A model generated the notes under the pieces. That model worked only from the letters and a program-made list of their open reading frames with translations, did not search any database and was not told where the DNA came from. From Rhizophagus irregularis (Eukaryota > Glomeromycota > Glomeromycetes > Glomerales > Glomeraceae), in the NCBI RefSeq assembly GCF_026210795.1, contig NC_089430.1:4774001-4838000 (forward strand): a DNA stretch of 64,000 bases. Reading direction: 5' to 3'. Both the position numbers and the translations under genes were made by a program. The stretch's first letter is position 1. Every line of letters begins with the position of its first letter. Below are positions 9,730 through 20,940 of this stretch, piece after piece.

Positions 9730-11083
9730 ATTTTTGGTTTACAAGATTAATTGAAATTCACTTTATATCTATAAATAAGTTTAAATTACGTGTCTAACTG
9801 TCTAACTTGGAAGTTGTCAATTTCGCAGTTACTAAATAACAATTTAACGCTTTTTGAGGAGTATAATATTGTTATAAAGCTGTGTACCAATAGCATAATA
9901 TGTGAAGATTGCACATAATGTTTAATAAATTTTACAAACTAGATCGTAAAATATTAAAAGTATTAAAAATATCGTGATCATCGTGTGATTCCAAAAATCC
10001 GTGGATATGTGAATACGTTACAACTGTTATGAAGAATATAAGAAGAAATACACGTGTTAAAGAATTCGTTAATCAGATTTAAATTGATTTATTAATTTCT
10101 GTAACTGAATTTTTTCCTGTATATTTCGTATTTGCTATTTAATGGGTAACGTAAATGTGCTCATAAGGGGGATGTGACTATATCTGGGGTGATTATAGAG
10201 AGGGTCGACTGTATATGTTGTGCCTCAGGTGTCGATTTGCGTCATGTGATAACTGACATGCGTCAGATACCTGACTGCGTCACTTGTCACATAAATTAAC
10301 GCAATTTGCGAGAGACAGATTGATGATTGACGGAGAAATTATATACTGTATATATATATAAATTTATTAGTACTCATAATTTGGAGCCAGTTCCTAAATT
10401 TCTGGCTATCATGAGAATATCTTCAAAATTGCAAAATTCAAATGAGAGCTGAAATTACGAAATTAGACATTTTCGTTAAATTTTACTATGATATTAAAAA
10501 TTAAAATCGTCGACTGGAGATTATGGGAATTTTTTTTAGGAAGCATCACCAAATTTATTATACACTGACTTTTTTGGATTGTTGAATAAGAGATTTATTT
10601 ATATATATTTTTTATTTTTATATACAATGTTATATGAAATTTTCTTATCTGTAGTTCAAAAATTATTATAAAGTACAATCAATTTTTAGATGGAAAAATA
10701 AATTATTTATTTTCTTCAGCAAAAAAATAAAAATATGCATAATCGATAATCTAACTTTTCTATATTATTCATTTAATGAATGTAATACAGTTCAGCCGAA
10801 ATTTTACAATAGTAGGAAAAAATTTTTTTTCCCATTACATTTTTTTTTGTTATGCATAAAATGGAGTATAAATCTTTTCTTTTTCTTTTCAATCAGTTTA
10901 TTCTCAAAATTTTATAAGATGTATCACTCAAGTTTACTGTACTTTGGATCATTGTAATTTGAATAAGAGGTATCTTACATTTTTCTCATTGCATAAAAAA
11001 AGTATTAATATATATTGTTCGATTATTCCATTTATTTGTTTGAATACAAAATTTATTACAACCATAATAATATTTTATTTATA
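9730..11083. other. AT-rich non-coding stretch
   Basis: No gene recognised. Around 10240-10300 there is a cluster of TGACG/CGTCA and GTCAC/GTGAC motifs. A small ORF overlapping the next element appears spurious. Confidence 0.45.
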
Positions 11084-11085
11084 TA

Positions 11086-11207
11086 CAGTGAAATTCGATA
11101 TAATGGAACCATCCGTTCCATTAGTAAAATTTGTCAAAAATCCGTTATATCAAGAAATTTGTTATATCTTAATTATACCCAATTCCGATATATTAAGACT
11201 TTACTGT
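11086..11207. mobile_element. Short Tc1/mariner (pogo/Tigger)-like MITE relic
   Basis: The left end CAGTGAAATTCGATATAATG has the CAGT-start and GATATAA content of pogo/Tigger-type inverted repeats. The right end, reading inward as ACAGTAAAGTCTTAATATAT, is a diverged inverse. Both are next to TA. At about 122 bp it has no coding capacity. A small ORF (10944-11219) runs through it and is probably not a gene. Confidence 0.4.
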
Positions 11208-11821
11208 TATAGGGTTTGATTTTAAAGATCGTAGAATTACTAATCATTCAATGCGTTGTTGAATCTGGTGCTATTCTTGATGAGCAGATGACCTTTTCAC
11301 GATATAAAACAATTTCAGAAGTATCTGCTTATCAACATCAATCTATCAAATAAACGTAAACGAGACAATGTTTCTCTTCTAATTTCTACCAAAAATCAGC
11401 ACTAAAGGATTCAACTAACTATACAAATAAATTGGTATGTAAATAATCATTTGTTAAAACTTTTAATTTTATTGTTCAGAACTAATCATTTATTTTTTTT
11501 TTTTCAGGATTTTCCAAAGCATCTGATTTAATTGGACAACATGACGAAAATAACATGATTGAAAAGAGGAATCAGAATTAGGCAATTAGTAATCGAATAA
11601 AAATTTTTAATAAAGTATGTCATTTAGTACTGAAATAAAAATAAAATAAAGCGCAAATTGTTAAGTTATTATGATTTTTTAAATAATACTTATAAAATTA
11701 GGGATTTCACAGTTATCTATATGAGACCGGGAAATAAATATGCGAAGATTCTCGGTCATAGTTATCACATGAAAAATTAGTATGAAGGTAACTATGAGTG
11801 ACACTTAGCGCGACAGGAGAT
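11208..11821 (+). other. Weak coding-like remnant and otherwise featureless DNA
   Basis: One frame reads VVESGAILDEQMTFSRYKTI and ends after HQSIK, and a GT-rich region followed by a T-run and CAG at about 11509 could be an intron. This may be a decayed exon. No family recognised. Confidence 0.2.
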
Positions 11822-12262
11822 TAGGGATGGTGAATCGATTCCCACAATTAGAATCGATTTTAGAATCGACTAATCGCGATTAATCGTTTCTCAAATTTCG
11901 ATTCTAAAATTCGATTTTCGATTTCGATTAATCGTTTTTAATCGATTGTGCATCATTAAAGTTGTGGCAGGAAAATTTCCAATGATCACAAATTCAACAT
12001 ATAAAAATCATTTGGTTATTAAAATTTTATGGATTTGCAAATTAAAATAAAACGTTTATTGCATCGAATAATCAGTGATCGGCGGTAACTCTGGCCAAGC
12101 TTATAATTCTGGCCGGAATTAAAACTTTAGTATAACAATTCATATCCGATGTCACGTGGTTTATAATCTCGTAATTCGGGCCGGTACTATAGTTTCGATT
12201 TTTTATTCGATAATCGAGATTCTGGTTGGATTTTGTTTTTGCAGAATCGATTCCAATCCACA
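11822..12262. mobile_element. AATCGATT-rich element, hAT/MITE-like
   Basis: Starts TAGGGATGGTGAATCGATTC, a typical hAT-like opening, and ends with GAATCGATTCCAATCC, a degraded inverse. Subterminal regions are filled with variants of AATCGATT, GATTAATCG and TCGATTTTCG. No protein frame. The right boundary is uncertain because the CATCCCTA end is not preserved. Confidence 0.4.
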
Positions 12263-13063
12263 CAGAGGATTAATTTATAATCACATTAAAAATACGTAAT
12301 CCTAAAATATCAGATTGATTAGACTTTAAATTACAAGACATAAATCAAATACGGTAAGTATAAAATTTCCATCATATGTGTAGTTTATTTATTTACTTAT
12401 AGAATAAAAAATAATTTCATCAATAAAAAAAGTGATTATTATGGAATACTTGGTTGTGCCATTTTATAAAGTTTATGAATACAGTAGTATTTTCGATACA
12501 GGTAACACGTCTCCAGGTATCAATTTACATCTCACAACATATAAATTATTCAAGTACAAACTCTATTAATCAAAAGAAAGGAATAAACAATATTTAAAAT
12601 AAAAATTTTAACTATTGCAAAATATCAGAGAAAGATCTTAAATGTGCAATGTCTACACTTATCAGGACTTAGGATCGTGAATATTACCTATTATTTTGTC
12701 TGATTGACACATTATCTGAGGTTATTAACTATCCACTTAAATAAAATAATAAATCATTAAAATTTTTTCCAGTTAAGAATTTTTATCTTAAATAAACACA
12801 ATAAGTCTGATTGAATATTAATAATTCGTTATCTGTTATAGCAAAACCACTTTTTAATTAAAAATTTTAATCGTGAGAATAAAATGATTGTAAAACTTAT
12901 TTCAATTTAATACAATCATATGATGCCAACTTTATCGAATTATCCTATCACTCAATATAACATTATAATAAAGACAAAGAGAAGAGATAATATAAATTAT
13001 GAGAAAAACTTTACCGTAATTTAAATAAATAACCAAAAGTTGGGAAACTAACTAATTTAATAA

Positions 13064-13200
13064 ACTAAATAATAATCTTTGATTTTCCTGTAATATACAG
13101 TAAGAGATAAAATGAGCTTGTTGAAAACGTTTTACATTACATGCTTTACAGCATCCATCTCCAGTATATTCTTGTTTGCAATATTTACAAAGCATAGTTT
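13064..13200 (-). pseudogene. Kinase pseudogene reduced to its first and last exon ends
   Basis: The reverse strand at about 13120-13196 encodes MLCKYCKQEYTGDGCCKACN, the zinc-ribbon start of the kinase at 57080-58635. It is joined directly to the last-exon region at 13064-13105 (the CTGTAATATACAG acceptor and AAATCAAAGATT). Everything between, including the whole catalytic domain, is gone. The lesion is a clean internal deletion relative to copy B. Confidence 0.7.
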
Positions 13201-13498
13201 AATAGATAAATTTAGAAAACTTTATTTAATGGTTAATAAACTCAACAGCAACAGAAAAAGCTGAATGTTACCTTGAAAATTTTTTTTTCCGATTTACGTT
13301 ACACATGAACGACATAAGTGTAATAAAATAATGAATTTTAAAAAATTTTATTTTTTCTTTACTGTAATTACTTATATGTTCAAAAGTTCAAAAGTTTAAG
13401 AAAGTTTATTTGATAATTTTATATTTCTGGCTTTAGAGATCCCAAATAAATTAATATTTATTATGCATTTGAATGATATATGGTAAAATACATAATTT

Positions 13499-14888
13499 CT
13501 CATAATAATTTATTAAAAAATTTTTATTGCGACAAGTCAGGAATTCGAGTGTATAACAAAGCACGTCAACTTTTACAAAGCCATGTTCAGGAAGGCAATA
13601 AGGCCGTATGGATCTTCAATATATTTTCACAATGAATTTAAGATGATGGGAGCGATTTATAAATCAACGATGGAAGAAGATATAGGTTGCGGTTTACAAA
13701 TGAAAAGTCAACAAGAGCTATTCGGAAAGAAGGAGAAATTTATCTTAAAGCAATCGAAAGAAAAGAAAAAAGTTCATTTCAAGTTCAAGTCAACAAATAT
13801 CTCACCTTCGCAAAAGTCGAATGACGTTTCAGATGGCGGTGAAGAATTATATTTCGACGCGATGGACCAGAACGTGAATATGGATGAAATGCCAGCGACA
13901 GCAGTTACGCAGATACAATCAACATCTTCATCACATATAGGAAATAGCCGAGAAAAATTTGAAGAAATTAGTACTCTTAATGTTTTAGCAAAAAGACTAC
14001 CGTCACGACCTTTAGCGTCTACGAAATCGTAAAAAGAGAGTACCAATTCGGATGACTCGAATGAGATAACAACTGCACAGTATTTTTTTATCCAAATATC
14101 ATGACATCAAAATAATCGATACTAAGAATAAATATTCCTTCAAAACTAATGATCAGTTAATGAAAAACTAGACACGTAAAGCTTACTTTAATTATCTCCA
14201 TATACAGTACCCTACAATAAGTCACCTGGTACCTACAAATTAATACAAATATTGAATAGGAAGAAACGCAAGAAAAAGAAAATGATTACGCGTGCGGATG
14301 TAGAGTAAGATTTAGATTTAGATTAGAGATTACGTTATGTAATGATGAATAAGGACGGTCAGGTTTCTATTATGGATTGACGATTCATTGGTCCTTGTAG
14401 AGTATAACTTACGGCTTTAATAGAGAAAGTTGTATTGAGCCGATAACACAGTTCAACCTGGAGAGACTAACTAGATTTTCTTATTCATTAGAATTTTTTT
14501 TTTAATTTAGCTTTTCTTTTCTTTTTTTTATATCTTGCATTTTAATTTACGATTTATTTAGCATTAGGTGTTTCTTATTAGTAGATAGATACTTTATTTA
14601 ACGGATGTTCTAGAAATGTCTACATTGTAATAAATTACAAAACGTAAATATTACAATATTAATAAAGTTATAAATTTAAAAAAAAATATTGTAAATCAAT
14701 TGGTGCATCAAAATTCTTTTTCTACAATAAATAGGAATTTCAATTTAAGCTTCTGTTTTGGGAATATGAATTTCTTTTCTGATGTATGAGTTCAAACGCA
14801 TTAGTATAAACCTGCTTATTATTCTATATAATAAATAAATTCTACTTTACTAAAAATAAGATGGCCACAATAATTTATAACATAATTT
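13499..14888. other. 1.39-kb block present only in duplication copy A, flanked by ACATAATTT
   Basis: Copy A has this block where copy B reads straight through (near 58945). The 9-bp string ACATAATTT lies at both edges (13490-13498 and 14880-14888), as expected for an insertion with a 9-bp target duplication. I see no terminal inverted repeats. It holds one 149-codon ORF with higher GC than its surroundings. Loss from copy B by recombination between the 9-bp repeats is the alternative. Confidence 0.5.
13583..14032 (+). CDS. Hypothetical hydrophilic protein, 149 aa
   Basis: An uninterrupted frame from ATG 13583 to TAA. The protein is charged and looks disordered: a K/E-rich patch (GKKEKFILKQSKEKKKVHFK, residues about 49-68), then an acidic and Ser/Thr-rich C-terminal half ending in RPLASTKS. 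No signal peptide, membrane segment or catalytic motif is visible. Just upstream another frame reads YNKARQLLQSHVQEGNKAVW and stops near 13617, so the annotated ATG may be internal to a longer, frameshifted gene. It lies in the block unique to duplication copy A, so it may be cargo of an insertion. Family not recognised. A reverse-strand ORF over the same span is a shadow. Confidence 0.45.
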   Translation: MFRKAIRPYGSSIYFHNEFKMMGAIYKSTMEEDIGCGLQMKSQQELFGKKEKFILKQSKEKKKVHFKFKSTNISPSQKSNDVSDGGEELYFDAMDQNVNMDEMPATAVTQIQSTSSSHIGNSREKFEEISTLNVLAKRLPSRPLASTKS

Positions 14889-15966
14889 AACTCGTTTAGC
14901 AATTTAATTTACGTGCGCTTATTTAAAATAAACATGCAATTAAATTCAGTTTAATCATGAGAAAATCGACGTCTTCAGCAGCAAAATGGGATTGTTCACA
15001 TCAGAGTCTTGCTTTCAATGTGATTAAATAATTGTGTAAATTGAAAATAACAACTTTTAGTAAAAATTTAATAAAAAATTTTCATTTTGTAACTTTTCAA
15101 CTATTGTTTCAATACATCAAACCCTCCATAGTTATAGTATATTTATTAAAACTGATACACTAGACTTTTATTTAATATGGTTCGATGGGCTCTATTAATT
15201 TTAATGAATCAATTTTATGTGATCGGTAATTTTATTTAAATATTACACTTCATTCTTTTCTTCAAATTAAAAAGTCCAAGCAATTAATATTATCTCCTGT
15301 TTCAAATTAGTGTATCAGGTGATTTTTCGATCAATTATAAAAAAAATTACCAGAAAGCAACCAAAACAAATTAAGTACAAATAATAATATAAATTTATTT
15401 CACACATTAATCAAAAAAATAAATTTATTAAGGAAGAACAATAAATTATATAAAAAATTAAAATTTTTTGTTAGATTATAACGAAAGGTAAAATTATTCC
15501 TTTAAAAAAAAAACTTCCCTTATATACAAGAATGTATGAACCATTAAGGAAATTAAATTAAAATAAAAAGTTTAAATAAAAAAGATAAATCTTCTCTTCA
15601 TAATAAAACCAAAGTATCAAAAACTTCTATAATAAAACTTACGGTAGAACCGTTGGAATCGATTGAAATCGAAATAAGGAACTTAAAGAAATCTTTCATA
15701 TGGAATACTCCCTAAAAAAAATAGACTTTAAAGTCGTACTGATCGACAAATCACTAATATCTTTAATCAAGAAAAAATCATCATTTAAAATTTAATAAAG
15801 CTCGAAACCAAAAATTTCCCTCTTTCATTGTATTTTTTATCATGTATTTTTTTTAGTACAAATTAAAGAGAGAATGTATCATTATGATGCAAGTTTGCTG
15901 CAAAATTTAGCCGCAGGAGCAGTAATTTTATCATAATAATTATTCATTATTCTTATTCAATATTCA

Positions 15967-16174
15967 TAGGGATAGGAACAACTCGCTCAGTCCGTTCGGC
16001 TCTGAACCGATACTACTAAATGGACTGGAGCCGCTTCGAATCGGATGAACCAGTTCGGTTCTATAATTGGTTCTTGATCATTTCAGTCCAGAACTGAGTC
16101 AGTTCATATCAAAAATTTATCAGAACCGTTTCGGAATCAAAAGTACTGACCCGAAAGGAACGTTTCCATCCCTA
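15967..16174. mobile_element. Small hAT-like MITE (208 bp)
   Basis: Begins TAGGGATAGGAAC and ends GTTTCCATCCCTA, which are near-inverse. The interior repeats GAACCG/CGGTTC and CAGTC/GACTG words, a typical non-autonomous hAT composition. Flanking 8-mers (AATATTCA and GGTATTTA) are at best weakly similar, so the target duplication has decayed. Confidence 0.55.
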
Positions 16175-17289
16175 GGTATTTATGATCCAAATAATTTGAA
16201 TACAGTATCTATAACAATGATACCTGAAGTTATTTTTTATTAAAGAATTAATTGATTCTTCTTCTTCAGGAGAAACCTGTTATTCGTTGTGGATTATTTT
16301 AGCCAATTCTAATTTTAAATTGCTAAAATATTCTTTATTACGACATGTTGAAAGCTTTAAAGTGATTCCATTTCTAATGTAGTAAGATGTTAATATTCAT
16401 AATCTGAAGTCACATGAACTTTCAATTAATATTATGTACAATTTACTATAAAGAAATAAAGTACAGTAACAATTTAACAAACGTTCGTATTATACCGAGT
16501 GCTACTTTTGTGAAAAAAATTATTTTTTGTTTTTACTATTGTAAAAAATAAAACATTCCACTAAAATTTATCATTTTATGTTTTGTATGTGACGATTTAT
16601 GATTTAGATACAAAATTAAATAATAGTAAATATTTTATTATAAAGTTCTTTTCAATTATTATTACTATAGTCCTCAACTTTTGATAGAGTGCTATCAAAA
16701 AAAATATTGTATCGCACAAAGCAAGCTTTTAAAGTTAGTGTCACATGAACTAAATTTTTCGCTAATGTCGTATGTCGCATTATTAATGAGCAGAACGGCC
16801 TATAAAGTAAAAGCAATTGAAATTTATTGATTCCTATCCTTAAGAATGTTTGAGTATCAGATAAGATTAGCTTGCACTTATCAAATGAATTTAATGACGG
16901 AAGCTAAATATATCACGTACGTATGTCTTCATGTTGTATAATATCTGATATAATAATTGGTAAAATATATTGATTTATTAATGTTAAAAGTTATTTGTAT
17001 ATTTTTTATATTTATAAAATTTTATAATATATAAGTGGTGTTAAAGTAACTTCCATTATTAATTTCCACCTCACGTGACCTTAAAAATTTGTCACTGGTA
17101 TTACATCCCATTTCTACTATGTATTCTAGAGACAGAGATATGTAAAATCCTATTTGTCATGCCTTATTTGTCACATGTTTAATTTTTAATGCCGGCCAAG
17201 ATATATATATTACTAGTTTTAGATTAAATAACTATAAATATCATGTAGGGCTGAAAATTTTTTGTGATAAATATGATCATCGCTGGTAT
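16175..17289. other. Non-coding stretch
   Basis: No gene or clear repeat recognised. Several CACGTGA and GTCACATG words occur, a common background motif in this window. Confidence 0.4.
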
Positions 17290-17293
17290 CATA

Positions 17294-17583
17294 TAGCAAT
17301 AAAAATTTTATTATTATAAAACATTGAAATATTTGGTGCTCATCAATGAGTGCTACTTATATAGCAATAAATATTTTCATTATTATAAAACTCTGAAATT
17401 TTTGGCGCTCATTAATGAGCACTAAAAAATCCATTCTTATATAGCAATAAAAATTTTCATTGTTATAAAACTTTGGAATTTTTGGCGCTCATTAATAAGC
17501 GCTAAAAAATCCATTTTATATAGCAATAAAAATTTTCATTATTATAAAACTTTTGAAATTTTGGTGCTCATTAATGAGTGCCA
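17294..17583 (+). repeat. Four tandem units of 65-80 bp with a palindromic core
   Basis: Units start at about 17294, 17359, 17439 and 17518 with ATATAGCAATAAAAATTTT and carry a palindrome of the form GGCGCTCATTAATGAGCGC. Variants in one palindrome arm (GGTGCTC against GAGTGC) are often matched in the other. Related palindromes, CTCATTGATGAG, recur at about 17750 and 17805. No coding frame. Confidence 0.65.
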
Positions 17584-17584
17584 A

Positions 17585-17890
17585 TCCATAGAGTATACTA
17601 GAATTCCATGGGTAATAGGAAATATAACCCATGGTGTGACTGAGGTGGTATGCTCATGATTCCATTACCAGAAAAAATATTTGATATACTGCCTCAGACT
17701 TTTGAACTGAGTAATAAACAAACATAAAAAATTTTTATAATTATTCATGCTCATTGATGAGTGTGAAAATTTTTATAATCTTTTCTTTTATTGGCATTAG
17801 CGCTCATTGATGAGCGCGAAGATTTTCTATTTTCTTATTAATCACCCATAGGTCACTTATAGGTCACCCATGGGATATACTATAGCCTTT
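17585..17890. mobile_element. Possible small element with CCATGGGT-type inverted ends
   Basis: The left edge has GTATACTAGAATTCCATGGG and the right edge CACCCATGGGATATACTATA, an imperfect inverse. No target duplication was found. It is immediately next to the palindromic tandem repeats and may share their origin. Confidence 0.3.
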
Positions 17891-17910
17891 TATAAAAGGT
17901 AGCTGGTTCA

Positions 17911-18440
17911 TCTCAATTCCTCATTAGGAAGGAGCCTTCATAATCAGGGTCACTGGCAATACGTGCTAGAATATAAATGGCAGTATTCTTACTTTTACCC
18001 GATCCTCGATCAGTAATTATTACCCTAGTGTCTTCTGGGCGACTAAATAATCAGATTCATTTATGAAACATTTTGCGGTATTAATCAATATCTGGAGATA
18101 CATTTTTAGGACAGTCAGAAATGAGTAGATTTTTTACAACATTACTTAGGTCTATGGGTTCTCCAACTGCATCATCTTCATTTGTTATGTTTTCAGAAAG
18201 ATTACTTTCATTAACTTCAGTGTAAGATGAAGAATCATCTTTTGTATTTTGATTTTGTTTATTAGTATTATCTTTTCGATGTATATTATTTCGGATTGTT
18301 GTTGAGGGTCAGCTGGGTCATAACAGCTCTCACACACCAAAATTTTATTACCACTAAGGTTTATTATTGAGATATGATCTCCGCTTTTTTACACATGAAA
18401 CACATCTGCCTCACATAGATTAAAATTTGAGCTTAATTAT
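17911..18440 (-). pseudogene. Decayed protein-coding gene, unrecognised
   Basis: The reverse strand has coding-like text in alternating frames: CEADVFHV with an in-frame stop, then SGDHISIINLSGNKILVCES, CYDPADPQQQ; after a frame change SSSYTEVNESNLSENITNED and NVVKNLLISDCPKNVSPDID; then VIITDRGSGKSKNTAIYILA. Cysteine pairs in the first part suggest a small zinc-binding segment. Frame changes and internal stops indicate a pseudogene, though introns might explain some of them. I do not recognise the family. Confidence 0.4.
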
Positions 18441-18602
18441 AAAAAGTATTTTATTAAATCTTATTGACTTATTTTTTTTTTTATATTAAAAAACTTATTT
18501 AATTGTTATTTTTTTAAAAGTGCTAAAAAATTAATTTTCAAGCTAACGAATTTAGGAAAATTTAAATAACGAACGCAATATGATTGGTGTACTTATAACA
18601 TA

Positions 18603-18727
18603 ATTTTTCTATCTCTTTTTTTTTCTGTTTTTGTGTTATTTTAATTTGGATTCGAAAAAAAAAACTTTTTCTATCTCTTTTTTTCTATGTTTTTGTGTTA
18701 TTTTAATTTGGATTCGAAAAAAAAAAC
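18603..18727 (+). repeat. Two direct repeats of about 62 bp
   Basis: The string TTTTTCTATCTCTTTTTTT followed by TGTTTTTGTGTTATTTTAAT and TTGGATTCGAAAAAAAAAAC occurs twice back to back. It lies beyond the 3' end of the reverse-strand gene at 18953-19861. Confidence 0.8.
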
Positions 18728-18952
18728 GAAAAAGAGTGACAATATTTGGGAATAAGTTATAGCTAGAACAAAAATTTCTTTGTATAAAATTCGAACGATA
18801 GTGGGAAAGATATTTCTAGAGTTTCATATATTTCTTTCGTCCTAAAAGAGATAAATAAAGAGTGAGTTTATCAAATAAAATTGGAATAAATCGAAGTTGA
18901 AATACGAATAAAAAATATAATTGAAAGCAATGTAGATAAGATGCAAACCTTA

Positions 18953-19861
18953 TTAATCAATTAATGCATTAATACTAATTGACTTTTTAGAACGTTTTGG
19001 AGAAGGAAGAGGACCTAGAGTTTCTTCATTTTCATCACATCGTCTTTTTGAACTAGTTTCGTTGTCTTGTGATTCGTTTGTGGAACCCAATTCATGACTA
19101 TTTTCTATTTTTTCATCGTCATCACTATCAACAACAATTGGTTCTATAGTCGTTGTATTATTAGAAATTTGGACGGCAAAATTAATTTCTTCGTTTCTTC
19201 TTGGTTTTTCCAAGGCAAAAAACAAATTTCTATTATGTTGGGTATAAATTTCGTACCATACTTTATGAATGTAACTACTGGCGACTTGTGATTCGTTAAC
19301 TAGTTTCTCTACTTCGAGGAAAGCTCTTATTTCTTTTTGACAAAATAATCGGAAGAGCATATAACCATTCAATCCTTTAGTTTTTGTATTAGGATCCAAT
19401 GGTTGTTCATGACTTTGTAAATTTTGTAAATATCCCGGGTATTTCGAGATTAATACTTCTGCATTATGAGCAATCTTATTATTATTTAATAGATCAACAA
19501 TAGATTGTTGTTCGATTGAAAGTACTATAGGTTCTTTACTTTCTTTTCTACTTTTTGCTTGTCTTTTTTTCTTATTTATATTTGTATTTGTACTTTTCTC
19601 TTTTTTTTCATTGTTTTTTATTTTAATACTCTTTAAGATAATGGCATTTTGTTCCTTTATAGTATCCACAGTACTATTCAATTCGGCATTTTGTTCCTTT
19701 ATAGTATCCACAGTACTATTCAATTCGGCATTTTGTTCCTTTATAGTATCCACAGTACTTTTCAATTCGGCAATTTTTTTAAGAAGTTCTTTAATAAGTT
19801 TGGAAAAATTATCATTTTTTTCATTTTGTTTCCCCTCGTTTTTTTTATTTTTTTTGCTCAT
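18953..19861 (-). CDS. Coiled-coil protein with HMG-box-like domain, 302 aa
   Basis: A single-exon frame from ATG at 19861 to the stop at 18953. Residues 1-28 are strongly basic/polar. Residues 31-72 are three exact or near-exact 14-residue units of the form AELNSTVDTIKEQN (42-bp DNA repeats at about 19643-19768), equal to two heptads each, so a parallel coiled coil is expected. Residues 83-108 are lysine/arginine rich. Residues about 163-220 (LNGYMLFRLFCQKEI, then VASSYIHKVWYEIYTQHNRN, LFFALEK) follow the three-helix spacing of a divergent HMG box with the conserved N-terminal aromatic motif and central Trp. Residues 240-249 (IEPIVVDSDDDE) look like a SUMO-interacting motif. SKRR and PKRSKK near the C-terminus look like nuclear localisation signals. 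A nuclear DNA-binding, dimerising role is inferred, not shown. Confidence 0.75.
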   Translation of the reverse strand: MSKKNKKNEGKQNEKNDNFSKLIKELLKKIAELKSTVDTIKEQNAELNSTVDTIKEQNAELNSTVDTIKEQNAIILKSIKIKNNEKKEKSTNTNINKKKRQAKSRKESKEPIVLSIEQQSIVDLLNNNKIAHNAEVLISKYPGYLQNLQSHEQPLDPNTKTKGLNGYMLFRLFCQKEIRAFLEVEKLVNESQVASSYIHKVWYEIYTQHNRNLFFALEKPRRNEEINFAVQISNNTTTIEPIVVDSDDDEKIENSHELGSTNESQDNETSSKRRCDENEETLGPLPSPKRSKKSISINALID

Positions 19862-19904
19862 GATGGTGATTCCTTCCCTATCAAAATAATTGAAAAACCA
19901 GGTC

Positions 19905-19912
19905 TTTTTATA
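19905..19912 (-). promoter_or_regulatory. TATA-like element upstream of the coiled-coil/HMG-like gene
   Basis: TATAAAAA on the reverse strand, about 44 nt before the ATG at 19861. In such AT-rich DNA a TATA match has low specificity, but its context (ACTATAAAAAGACC in a less AT-rich patch) and spacing are suitable. Confidence 0.35.
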
Positions 19913-20940
19913 GTAAAATGGGCTTAAAAAAAAGATGTTCTAATTTTTTTATCTAATTTGTCTATTATTGGCAAGAATCAACAAACTTAAATGGTGGGCA
20001 ATAAGCCTAATCATTTTGTTTCTTTAAATACTTTTTGAGGAAAGAAAACAACTGATTTTCAAACAATAATCATGAGAAGATCAGCAATCTAATTTGTTGG
20101 TGTTACAAGTCCAACTAATAAAGTAGTTTTATGGTTATTTTTGGCGCTTTATTGTGTTTATTAATATTGTTCTTTTGTAATATTGGTGACTAGTTTGTAC
20201 TAGCTAAATTTTATTTATAATCAAAATACTGAACACATATTTGCATTTTTTTTGTAGTACAAAATGTCCTGGTTATACTTGCCCCCATTAATGGGGTTGG
20301 GAGAATCCCATATCCTATCCCATCCCAAATTTATTTTATTTCAGAAAGGAGTAACCAATGACAAGTACATAAAAGAAGTAAACAACTATTACTAGTGGAT
20401 AACTATACAATTAAGAGTGCTGTGGTTAAAAATCCTGTAAACTAGATTTAACATCATGTCTAAAAGACCTCACCCTCCGCCCATCCCAAATACCCATTTA
20501 ATCCCATTTGCGTCGGAGTCACGTGACGTTACACAAATTTCCAAAAGGAAATTTTGCTCCCGGAAAATTTTGGAAAATCTCGAAATTTGGTTACACAAGT
20601 TTCCAAAAATGGAAATTTCATACCGATCATTTAATTCTGGCCTGAATTAAGGAATTAAGATTTAGTCTCATCCATCCCATTTAAATTTACAAATTATGGC
20701 CGAATCCGAAAGTCCAAAACTTAGGTCCGAAACCTCAGCCAAAATTCGAAAATCAAGCCAAAATCTGAAATTGTGGTCGGAGTACGAAAATCTGGACAAA
20801 ATCTTTATTACGTGGTCCGAAATATAATTTCTTTTTAATGGGGTCCGAAAGTTTTTGTAATTCCGGCCAACATTGTAGTGCCGGCCAGAATTATGCCCTG
20901 CGTGACTTCGGATAAAAGTTTAGCCACCAGGTAAGAATGT
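19913..20940. other. Non-coding; 20450-20930 is a degenerate repeat rich in CCGAAA words
   Basis: From about 20500 the sequence is filled with variants of CCGAAATT, GGCCGAA and TTTCGG in both orientations, as in subterminal parts of hAT-like elements, and similar words resume at 21320-21470 beyond the kinase fragment. This suggests that the fragment is enclosed in or captured by an element. No clear terminal repeats were located. 19913-20450 has nothing recognisable. Confidence 0.4.

Larger units (their letters stand above)
12632..15793 (+). repeat. Segmental duplication, copy A (partner 56624-59830)
   Basis: Long collinear similarity with 56624-59830 in the same orientation. Shared strings include GTGCAATGTCTAC, AATTCGTTATCTGTTATAGC, TTAGAAAACTTTATT, AAAAAGCTGAATGTTACCTT, AAAGTCCAAGCAATTAATAT, and AATGTATGAACCATTAAGGA. 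Copy A differs in two large ways. The kinase body (57126-58559 in copy B) is missing at the junction near 13114. Copy A also has an extra block of about 1390 bp, 13499-14888. Confidence 0.85.

Noticed and set aside
10944-11219. 91-codon ORF as a gene
   Set aside because: Its C-terminal half is the inverted-repeat element at 11086-11207.
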